DNA from: Actinomycetota bacterium | Lineage (GTDB): Bacteria; Actinomycetota; Actinomycetes; Nanopelagicales; Nanopelagicaceae | Direction of reading: 5' to 3' | Length of the DNA: 64,000 nt | Assembly: GCA_009699205.1 (NCBI GenBank) | Contig: WLOP01000003.1 | Span: 96,370 to 160,369 of the forward strand | In this document: positions 57,840 through 64,000 of the stretch, piece after piece | How the letters are laid out: each line of letters opens with the position of its first letter | How positions within the stretch are numbered: the stretch's first letter is position 1 | Program-made: the position numbers and the translations under genes | The notes under the pieces: model-generated | What the model was told of the DNA's origin: nothing | Seen by the model: only the letters and a program-made list of their open reading frames with translations | The model's database searches: none

Positions 57840-59028
57840 TTAGCTTCTTAATACGGGCGATACCTTCCACGATATCTTCATCGCTGGTTGCATAGGAAAA
57901 ACGCAAATATCCAGAGGGCCCAAAAGCTTCACCAGGCACTGCTGCCACTTCAACTTCTTCCAGGATTAACGTTGCTAATTCCGCTGACGTTTGAGGCGTC
58001 TTACCGCGAATAGTTTTACCGAGTACGCCTTTAACTGATGGATAAACGTAGAAAGCGCCGGTTGGCATAGGACATTCAAAGCCTGGGATCTCATTGAGCA
58101 ATCCGACAATTAATTTGCGGCGACGGTTAAAAGCTTCGCCCATGGCACGCACCGCTGATAAGTCTCCTGTGAGGGCAGCAATAGCTGCGCGCTGAGAAAC
58201 GTTAGAGACGTTGCTAGAGAGATGAGATTGCAAATTCGTTGCAGCCTTAATTACATCTTTAGGGGCAATCATCCAACCGACTCTCCAACCAGTCATTGCA
58301 TAAGTTTTCGCAACGCCATTGAGAATGATTGTTTGGTCAGCCAACTCTGGAAGCAATACAGGCAAACTCGGAGCTAGTGCTCCGTCGTACAGAAGGTGCT
58401 CATAAATTTCATCGGAAATAATCCAGATTTGATTCTTGAGCGCCCACTCACCAATCTCTTTAACTTGTTCGGGAGAATAGACAGAGCCAGTTGGGTTGCT
58501 AGGTGAGCAAAAGAGCAAAACTTTTGTCTTTGGGGTGCGGGCAGCTTCTAATTGTTCGACAGAGACTAAGTAATTTTGACTTTCATCAGCGAATACTTCA
58601 ACGGCAACTCCGCCAGCTAATTTCACGCACTCTGGGTACGTTGTCCAGTAAGGAGATGGCAGTAGAACTTCATCGCCTGGATCAAGGATTGTTGCGAAGG
58701 CTTGATAGACAGCTTGCTTGCCTCCGTTAGTGACAAGAACTTGATCTGAAGTTATTACGTAGTTGGAATCGCGAAGTGTTTTTGCAACGATCGCATCGCG
58801 CAACTCCGGCAATCCTGATGTGGGCGTGTAGCGATGGTTGGCCGGTTGCGCTGCAGCTTTTTGCGCGGCTTCAACGATGTAGCTAGGCGTTGGAAAGTCA
58901 GGTTCTCCCGCTCCAAAACCAATCACTGGGCGACCAGCAGCTTTCAACGCTTTGGCCTTGGCATCAACGGCTAGCGTCGCAGATTCAGCGATTGCGGCTA
59001 TGCGGGAGGAGATTCGTTTCGCGCTCAT
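57826..59028 (-). CDS. Aspartate aminotransferase, class I (Ib type)
   Basis: 400 residues. [61 protein letters not shown] and the PLP lysine in [16 protein letters not shown], then FRFSYA-like [14 protein letters not shown]. Transfers amino groups between aspartate/glutamate and oxo-acids; subgroup Ib can also act on prephenate. Same location as aspC before secE in mycobacteria. Confidence 0.93.
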   Translation of the reverse strand: MSAKRISSRIAAIAESATLAVDAKAKALKAAGRPVIGFGAGEPDFPTPSYIVEAAQKAAAQPANHRYTPTSGLPELRDAIVAKTLRDSNYVITSDQVLVTNGGKQAVYQAFATILDPGDEVLLPSPYWTTYPECVKLAGGVAVEVFADESQNYLVSVEQLEAARTPKTKVLLFCSPSNPTGSVYSPEQVKEIGEWALKNQIWIISDEIYEHLLYDGALAPSLPVLLPELADQTIILNGVAKTYAMTGWRVGWMIAPKDVIKAATNLQSHLSSNVSNVSQRAAIAALTGDLSAVRAMGEAFNRRRKLIVGLLNEIPGFECPMPTGAFYVYPSVKGVLGKTIRGKTPQTSAELATLILEEVEVAAVPGEAFGPSGYLRFSYATSDEDIVEGIARIKKLITEG

Positions 59029-59210
59029 ATAGCTAAGTCTGCCGTAATAAATAAGGAGTCGCTCCCACCCCCTAGACGCTCAATTAAGCCCTCGCATAGA
59101 GAAGCGGGCTTGGAGCCCAGAATCGAGTTAGACCTAACCCATGGTGAGCCTCTACACTTCAACGCTCACGGGGATTTGGTAATTCTTATGGTTTTGCCAT
59201 GCCTTCGCGA

Positions 59211-59284
59211 AGGGCAGTAGCTCAATTGGCCAGAGTTCCGGTCTCCAACACCGGCGGTTGGGGGTTCAAGTCCCTCCTGCCCTG
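59211..59284 (+). tRNA. tRNA-Trp (CCA)
   Basis: Acceptor AGGGCAG pairs with CTGCCCT, anticodon stem CCGGT/ACCGG with loop CTCCAAC giving anticodon CCA, T arm GGGGG-TTCAAGT-CCCTC, discriminator G. It directly precedes secE, as in most actinobacteria. Confidence 0.96.
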
Positions 59285-59325
59285 CAATGTAGGTACGGCT
59301 CGAACTAACGAAAGGAAGGTTCACA

Positions 59326-59553
59326 ATGACAGATGTAGTTGCATCTGAAGATGCGAAGAAACTTGGTCTCTTCGCGCGCATTGGCCTGTTCTATCGCCAA
59401 GTAGTTTCAGAACTTCGCAAAGTTGTGTGGCCAACTCGTAAGCAGTTGACCACATACACCTCAGTCGTTTTAGTTTTCGTAACTTTTATTATCGTTGTCG
59501 TTTCCCTGCTCGATCTAGTCTTAACCAAGATCGTTTTCTTGGTATTTGGATAA
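59326..59553 (+). CDS. secE: Preprotein translocase subunit SecE
   Basis: 75 residues: amphipathic helix FYRQVVSELRKVVWPTRKQLTTYTSVVLVFV with the SecE signature (R-K-V-x-W-P-T-R) and one C-terminal membrane helix. GAAAGGAAGG precedes the ATG. Part of the SecYEG channel; co-transcribed with nusG nine bases on. Confidence 0.96.
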   Translation: MTDVVASEDAKKLGLFARIGLFYRQVVSELRKVVWPTRKQLTTYTSVVLVFVTFIIVVVSLLDLVLTKIVFLVFG

Positions 59554-59562
59554 GGAACTCAC

Positions 59563-60279
59563 ATGTCTGAAGAAATTAAACCGGATGCTTTCGAAGCGGC
59601 TCTTGCTGCTTCGGCAGTTGAGGAAGCTCCGGCTGCAGTTGAGGTTTTGGATGAAGTTGCATCAATCGAGGAAGTTGATGCAACCAGCTCTGAAGAAGAG
59701 GAATTCGATCCCAACGCAGAATTTCGTCAAGCACTACGTAACGCCCCTGGCGATTGGTATGTAGTCCACTCTTACGCCGGCTACGAAAAGAAAGTTATGG
59801 CCAACCTTCATCAGCGCATCGCTTCATTAAATATGGAAGATTACATTTTCCAAATTGAAGTACCTGAAGAAGAAGTCATGGAAATCAAGAACGGCCAACG
59901 CAAGATGGTTAAGCGCAACATCTACCCAGGTTATGTCTTGGTCCGTTTAGACCTCACAGACGAGTCTTGGTCTGCTGTGCGTAACACTCCTGGCGTCACT
60001 GGCTTTGTTGGTAACGCTCACCACCCAAGCCCATTAACTTTTGATGAAGTAGAGAAGATTCTTGCCCCACGTCCAGTCAAGAAGTCCGATAAGCCTGAGA
60101 TCCGCGTAGTTGATTTCGAAGTTGGCGAATCCGTCACTGTTATGGATGGTCCATTTGCAACGCTTCCAGCATCAATCAGCGAAATCATGCCTGAGCAGGC
60201 AAAGCTCAAGGTATTGGTTTCAATCTTCGGTCGCGAGACTCCAGTTGAACTTTCATTCCACCAAGTCCAAAAGATTTAA
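59563..60279 (+). CDS. nusG: Transcription termination/antitermination protein NusG
   Basis: 238 residues. An acidic Ala/Glu-rich N-terminal extension (about 1-55) precedes the NGN domain ([48 protein letters not shown]). The C-terminal KOW domain has [24 protein letters not shown] and ends FHQVQKI. Couples RNA polymerase with Rho or ribosomes. The N-terminal extension is common in actinobacteria. Confidence 0.96.
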   Translation: MSEEIKPDAFEAALAASAVEEAPAAVEVLDEVASIEEVDATSSEEEEFDPNAEFRQALRNAPGDWYVVHSYAGYEKKVMANLHQRIASLNMEDYIFQIEVPEEEVMEIKNGQRKMVKRNIYPGYVLVRLDLTDESWSAVRNTPGVTGFVGNAHHPSPLTFDEVEKILAPRPVKKSDKPEIRVVDFEVGESVTVMDGPFATLPASISEIMPEQAKLKVLVSIFGRETPVELSFHQVQKI

Positions 60280-60313
60280 TCCACCAACAAAGAGATAGAA
60301 AAAGGAAACCATC

Positions 60314-60745
60314 ATGGCCCCGAAAAAGAAGATCAGCGCAATGATCAAGCTACAGATTCAAGCTGGCGCTGCAACCCCTGCACCTCCTGTGGGCCCTGCC
60401 CTCGGTCAGCACGGTGTGAACATCATGGAATTCGTCAAGGCATATAACGCTGCGACTGAATCACAAAAGGGTCAGATCATTCCTGTTGAAATCTCTGTCT
60501 ACGAAGATCGCTCTTTCACTTTCATTACTAAGACACCTCCAGCATCACGTCTTATCTTGAAGGCTGCCGGAGTCGAAAAGGGTTCTGCTGTCCCTCACAA
60601 GACAAAGGTTGCTTCGATCTCTAAGGCTCAGGTCCTAGAGATTGCAAAGACAAAGATGGAAGACCTCAACGCCAATGACATGGATGCAGCCAGTTTGATC
60701 ATCGCAGGTACTGCGCGATCAATGGGCATCACAGTCACTGACTAA
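60314..60745 (+). CDS. rplK: 50S ribosomal protein L11
   Basis: 143 residues. [39 protein letters not shown] is the L11 N-domain with the Pro-rich thiostrepton-site helix, and the C-terminal [28 protein letters not shown] binds 23S rRNA. AAAGGAAACC precedes the ATG. First gene of rplKA. Confidence 0.97.
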   Translation: MAPKKKISAMIKLQIQAGAATPAPPVGPALGQHGVNIMEFVKAYNAATESQKGQIIPVEISVYEDRSFTFITKTPPASRLILKAAGVEKGSAVPHKTKVASISKAQVLEIAKTKMEDLNANDMDAASLIIAGTARSMGITVTD

Positions 60746-60775
60746 TAAATTTCTGTAATCCACCCCGGATTGCAG

Positions 60776-60810
60776 ATGTGGGAGAACCGCGCTGGTTCGT
60801 CTAACCACAA
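60776..60810 (+). promoter_or_regulatory. Probable L1-binding autoregulatory hairpin
   Basis: Lies between rplK and rplA. Outer stem TGTGG/CCACA (60777-60781 with 60805-60809) and inner stem AACC/GGTT (60785-60788 with 60794-60797) are separated by asymmetric internal loops with GGGAGA, resembling the L1 site on 23S rRNA. L1 is a known translational repressor of its own operon. Assigned by structure and position only. Confidence 0.55.
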
Positions 60811-60866
60811 TCACTAAATCTTCAAAGGAAAAGAAATTTTCTTAAGAAGAGAAATTGGAGAAAGAA

Positions 60867-61574
60867 ATGAAGCGCAGTAAGAAATACAAAGCAGCGGCAG
60901 AGAAGGTCAAACAAGATCACCTCTACTCACCGCTTGAGGCAGTAACGCTAGCTCGCGAAACCTCGACTACTAAATACGATGCAACTGTTGAAGTTGCACT
61001 ATGCCTCGGCGTAGATCCAAAGAAAGCTGATCAAGCAATCCGCTCAACCGTTAACTTGCCACACGGAACTGGTAAGACAGTCCGCGTTCTAGTTTTCGCA
61101 GGTGGAGAGCGCGCTGAAGAAGCACGCGCAGCTGGCGCTGACATTGTTGGGGCCGATGATTTGATTGATGAAGTTTCAAAGGGTCGCCTAGATTACGACG
61201 CAGTCGTATCCACACCAGATTTGATGGGCAAAGTCGGTCGCCTTGGAAAGGTACTTGGGCCTCGCGGTTTGATGCCAAACCCAAAGACCGGAACAGTTAC
61301 CACCGATGTTGCGAAGGCAGTGACAGATATCAAAGGCGGAAAGATTGAGTTCCGCGTTGATAAGAATTCAAACCTTCACTTCATCATCGGCAAGGTTTCA
61401 TTCACTGCCGCACAACTAGCCGATAACTACGCAGCAGCACTTGAAGAAGTTCTGCGCGCGAAGCCATCCTCTTCAAAGGGACGCTTCATCAAGAAGGCAA
61501 CTGTTTCCACCACGATGGGGCCTGGTATTCAGGTTGATCCCAACTTGGTTCGCGAAAGCAGCTCAGCCGAGTAA
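60867..61574 (+). CDS. rplA: 50S ribosomal protein L1
   Basis: About 235 residues from ATG 60867, preceded by TTGGAGAAAGAA; a TTG at 60855 in frame overlaps that site and is unlikely. [70 protein letters not shown] and the C-terminal [22 protein letters not shown] are all present. Binds the L1 stalk of the 50S subunit. Confidence 0.96.
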   Translation: MKRSKKYKAAAEKVKQDHLYSPLEAVTLARETSTTKYDATVEVALCLGVDPKKADQAIRSTVNLPHGTGKTVRVLVFAGGERAEEARAAGADIVGADDLIDEVSKGRLDYDAVVSTPDLMGKVGRLGKVLGPRGLMPNPKTGTVTTDVAKAVTDIKGGKIEFRVDKNSNLHFIIGKVSFTAAQLADNYAAALEEVLRAKPSSSKGRFIKKATVSTTMGPGIQVDPNLVRESSSAE

Positions 61575-61586
61575 CTTTCAGTTTGA

Positions 61587-61614
61587 CGAGGGTGGGCGCT
61601 TGCGCCTACCCTCG
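61587..61614 (+). terminator. Strong hairpin after rplA
   Basis: CGAGGGTGGGC pairs with GCCTACCCTCG around GCTTGC. No T-tract follows (CCATAT), so it may be an attenuator or RNA-processing site between rplKA and rplJL instead of a full terminator. Confidence 0.55.
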
Positions 61615-61620
61615 CCATAT

Positions 61621-61695
61621 AACCAAAGACCGCAGGTTATGAACTCATCGCAAGATGGGCTCATGAAAAAGACGAAAGTCTCTCCCGCGTAGGTG
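61621..61695 (+). ncRNA. Ribosomal protein L10 leader
   Basis: The 220-base gap before rplJ holds AACCAAAGACCGCAGGTT, later GACGAAAGTC and CCCGCGTAGGTG. This resembles the bacterial L10 leader, whose AAGACCGC...GCGCAGGTG arms form the L10(L12)4 binding site that represses rplJL translation. Position and motif agree; I could not run a covariance model. Beyond it, near 61711-61731, CCGTGCG/CGTCACGGG can form another short stem. Confidence 0.65.
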
Positions 61696-61797
61696 TTCAC
61701 GATTAACCCGTGCGCCCTTACGCGTCACGGGATTTCTGCTTTTTAAGACCTAATTTTTACCCACGCACCACTTAATGGATAAAGAAAGGTGAACCGA

Positions 61798-62460
61798 ATG
61801 GCTCGCCCAGATAAAGCAGCAGCAGTTGCTGAGCTGACGGAAGATTTCCGCACAGCGAACGCCACAGTGCTCACCGAATATCGCGGTCTTTCCGTGACTT
61901 TGATGAAGCAATTACGCCGAAACCTTGGTTCAACAACCAAGTATTCAGTTGTAAAAAACACCCTTACCAAAATTGCAGCGAAGGAAGCAGGCGTTGACGT
62001 TCCTTCAGAACTTCTCAAAGGACCTTCTGCAGTTGCATTCATTAAGGGCGACCCAATCGATGCAGCTAAAAGCTTGCGCGATTTCGCTAAAGAAAATCCT
62101 TTCCTTGTTATCAAGGGTGGAATTTACGAAGGCAAATCAGTAACAGCAGCTGAAATCTTCAAGTTGGCAGATCTTGAGTCCCGTGAGGTTCTCTTGGCAA
62201 AGCTTGCTGGCGCTATGAAGGCATCGCTTGCTAAGGCAGTCCGCACCATTGATGCTCTTCGTATTAAGAAGGAAGCTGGCGAAGCACCTGCTGCTCCAGC
62301 TGCAGCACCAGTTGTTGAAGCAGTTGTTGAAGCACCAGTTGCTGACGCAGTTGCAGAAACCCCAGCAGCAGATGCTGCACCAGAAGTAGTCGCCGAAGTA
62401 GTCGCCGAAGTAATCGTCGAAGATATTGAGGCACCCCAAGCAGCGGAAGAGAAGGAATAA
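61798..62460 (+). CDS. rplJ: 50S ribosomal protein L10 with long acidic tail
   Basis: About 220 residues from ATG 61798 (GTG 61789 is also in frame but overlaps the AAAGGTGA site). [52 protein letters not shown] and [10 protein letters not shown] form the L10 rRNA-binding domain. The L12-binding helix ends near residue 165 (KKEAG), and about 55 further residues are an Ala/Val/Pro/Glu-rich tail. Base of the L7/L12 stalk. Confidence 0.95.
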   Translation: MARPDKAAAVAELTEDFRTANATVLTEYRGLSVTLMKQLRRNLGSTTKYSVVKNTLTKIAAKEAGVDVPSELLKGPSAVAFIKGDPIDAAKSLRDFAKENPFLVIKGGIYEGKSVTAAEIFKLADLESREVLLAKLAGAMKASLAKAVRTIDALRIKKEAGEAPAAPAAAPVVEAVVEAPVADAVAETPAADAAPEVVAEVVAEVIVEDIEAPQAAEEKE

Positions 62461-62463
62461 ATC

Positions 62464-62841
62464 ATGGCAAAGCTCAGCACCGAAGACCTATTGAGTCAGT
62501 TCAAGGAAATGACACTTGTCGAACTTTCAGAGTTCGTTAAGTCATTCGAAACTGAATTCGATGTAACAGCAGCAGCACCAGTTGCAGCCGCAGGCGCAGC
62601 AGCACCAGCTGCAGCAGAAGCAGCACAAGATGAGTTCACACTTATTCTTGATTCAGCTGGATCACAGAAGATTGCAGTGATCAAGGAAGTCCGTAACATC
62701 AATTCAAGCCTCGGCTTGAAAGAAGCCAAGGACCTCGTTGATGCATGCCCAGCAACACTGCTTGAGAAGGCATCTAAGGATGCAGTCGACAAGGCAAAGG
62801 CAGCTCTCGAAGCAGCTGGCGCAACTGTCACCATCAAGTAA
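62464..62841 (+). CDS. rplL: 50S ribosomal protein L7/L12
   Basis: 125 residues: N-terminal dimer helices ([31 protein letters not shown]), an Ala/Pro hinge, and a C-terminal domain with [39 protein letters not shown], which contacts translation GTPases. Three bases after rplJ. A strong terminator follows 11 bases after the stop. Confidence 0.97.
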   Translation: MAKLSTEDLLSQFKEMTLVELSEFVKSFETEFDVTAAAPVAAAGAAAPAAAEAAQDEFTLILDSAGSQKIAVIKEVRNINSSLGLKEAKDLVDACPATLLEKASKDAVDKAKAALEAAGATVTIK

Positions 62842-62852
62842 TTCGCTTCACC

Positions 62853-62890
62853 AAGGAAGACCCCGGGCTCAGGCTCGGGGTCTTCCTTTT
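62853..62890 (+). terminator. Rho-independent terminator after rplL
   Basis: AAGGAAGACCCCG pairs perfectly with CGGGGTCTTCCTT over 13 base pairs, loop GGCTCAGGCT, followed by TT. It separates rplJL from rpoB at least partly. Confidence 0.92.
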
Positions 62891-62919
62891 GCCCGCTCAA
62901 GGTGAGGGGGTACCCCTAG

Positions 62920-62947
62920 ATATAAGGGGGGAAATATAAGGGGGGAA
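62920..62947 (+). repeat. Tandem 14-base repeat upstream of rpoB
   Basis: ATATAAGGGGGGAA occurs twice without a gap (62920-62933, 62934-62947). A GGGGTACCCC palindrome lies just before (62907-62916). Part of the 292-base rplL-rpoB gap. Confidence 0.8.
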
Positions 62948-62987
62948 CAAATCCCCACATAATTTTGCCAAATCCATGGCGGGGGCC

Positions 62988-63011
62988 CCGAGGTTGTGAT
63001 ACAAGCCTCGG
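62988..63011 (+). promoter_or_regulatory. Hairpin in the rpoB leader
   Basis: CCGAGG (62988-62993) pairs with CCTCGG (63006-63011), extended by TTG/CAA with one bulge. It sits about 120 bases before the rpoB start, without a T-tract. Could be an attenuator or RNA-processing site, as known in other rplL-rpoB gaps. Confidence 0.45.
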
Positions 63012-63133
63012 TTGGACACGCGGGGGCTAAGCCCGATACCCTTCGCTTTCGCACAAAATCCTTGAGGTCAATGCATATAGCGGCTGAGACCTTTTTCTCC
63101 GTGCGTCACTAAAACTGTTCGAAAGGACAACCC

Positions 63134-64000
63134 TTGGCCGCGTCAAAATCAAAAAATGTTGCACCACGCCGTATTTCTTTTGCGAAGATCCGCGAACCTC
63201 TCGAAGTTCCTAACCTATTAGCGCTGCAAATCGAAAGCGTTGACTGGCTATTAGGTAACAACGCATGGCGCGAACGCTTAGCCAAAGCCGAAGTAACTAG
63301 TCGTGGTGAGCTCCCTCAGCAATCTGGTTTGGAAGAAATCTTTGAAGAGATTTCACCAATTGAAGATTTCCAAGGCACCATGAGTCTTTCTTTCAGAGAC
63401 CATCGTTTCGAGCCACCTAAGTATTCAATTGAGCACTGCAAAGAGCGCGATACAACTTTCTCGCAACCACTCTTCGTCACTGCTGAGTTCACCAATAACA
63501 CCACAGGTGAAATTAAGTCCCAGACAGTTTTCATGGGCGATTTCCCTGTCATGACAAAGCGTGGAACTTTTGTTATCAACGGCACTGAGCGCGTTGTTGT
63601 TTCACAGCTAGTTCGCTCACCTGGTGTCTACTTCGAACGTAAGATTGAAAAGACTTCAGATAAAGATGTTTTCACTTCAAAAATTATTCCTGGCCGCGGT
63701 GCTTGGCTTGAATTTGAAGTTGATAAGAAAGATTTGGTCGGTGTTCGTATCGACCGCAAGCGTAAGCAGTCAGTCACTGTCTTCTTAAAGGCACTTGGCT
63801 GGACAACAGAACAGATTCTTGAAGAGTTCGGCGAGTTCGAATCAATTCGTGCAACTCTTGATAAAGATACCGTCAAGACACAAGACGAAGCGCTTCTCGA
63901 TATCTATCGCAAGCTACGTCCAGGTGAGCCTCCAACAAAGGAAGCTGCACAAAATCTTATTGAGAATCTTTATTTCAATGCAAAGCGTTATGACTTGGCC
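63134..64000 (+). CDS. rpoB: RNA polymerase beta subunit, N-terminal part (partial)
   Basis: The frame opens at TTG 63134, preceded by GAAAGGA, and runs off the window after 289 codons. Recognisable beta N-terminus: [28 protein letters not shown], then [57 protein letters not shown] and [17 protein letters not shown]. This is the protrusion/lobe part ahead of the rifampicin region. The TTG start has no better alternative. Confidence 0.96.
   Translation, partial: MAASKSKNVAPRRISFAKIREPLEVPNLLALQIESVDWLLGNNAWRERLAKAEVTSRGELPQQSGLEEIFEEISPIEDFQGTMSLSFRDHRFEPPKYSIEHCKERDTTFSQPLFVTAEFTNNTTGEIKSQTVFMGDFPVMTKRGTFVINGTERVVVSQLVRSPGVYFERKIEKTSDKDVFTSKIIPGRGAWLEFEVDKKDLVGVRIDRKRKQSVTVFLKALGWTTEQILEEFGEFESIRATLDKDTVKTQDEALLDIYRKLRPGEPPTKEAAQNLIENLYFNAKRYDLA

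Overview
The window looks like a chromosomal segment of a small-genome planktonic actinobacterium, most likely the freshwater acI/Nanopelagicales type. Three things point there. First, the housekeeping order matches mycobacteria closely: glp/moeA1-rimJ-glpR, pmt, rsmI, metG, tatD, ksgA, ispE, glmU, prs, rplY, pth, mfd, mazG, eno, ftsB, DUF501, ppx, and later rpmG-hadAB, trnW, secE-nusG-rplKA-rplJL-rpoB. Second, base composition is visibly much lower in GC than classic actinobacteria, and genes are tightly packed with many ATGA or 1-20 base overlaps. Third, there is a microbial rhodopsin of the actinorhodopsin/xanthorhodopsin-like group. The genus assignment is inference.

Layout. 1-26 kb is a conserved core block: cell division (Glp/GlpR, FtsB), protein mannosylation (PMT), translation and rRNA modification (RsmI, MetG, RsmA, Pth, L25), isoprenoid and wall precursors (IspE, GlmU), PRPP, PEP carboxylase, Mfd, MazG, enolase, Ppx and a family-5 uracil-DNA glycosylase. 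26-31.7 kb is the accessory zone. A UAA-anticodon tRNA has a 41-base copy of its 3' part placed about 1.5 kb downstream, and the interval encodes one secreted HExxH metalloprotease. Then come the rhodopsin, a YWTD-type beta-propeller surface protein and a DUF1566-like secreted protein. 31.7-37.3 kb holds a Bax-inhibitor-1 family protein and a divergent drug-efflux cluster (two MFS pumps facing a DrrAB-type ABC exporter) with palindromes in the shared promoter.

37-46.7 kb returns to housekeeping genes: GreA, SURF1, cis-prenyltransferase, PhoH-PIN, a lytic-transglycosylase-like protein, class I fumarase, exonuclease VII and IspH. 46.7-48.5 kb is a minimal Tad/Flp-like cluster (pilin, two TadE-like proteins, one T2SSF protein) with no ATPase in the window. 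48.5-55.5 kb carries bifunctional PutA, an enolase-superfamily/GNAT pair and a quinone oxidoreductase. 55.5-64 kb is the canonical rpmG-hadAB-murB and secE to rpoB region, with probable L1 and L10 autoregulatory RNA structures; rpoB runs off the end.

The best candidates for something undescribed are in 26-31 kb: the tRNA-bounded single-gene insert, the class-I-shaped UAA tRNA, the ambiguous rhodopsin N-terminus, recurrent small Cys-containing modules on the secreted proteins, and an open frame that continues after the propeller's TGA stop.
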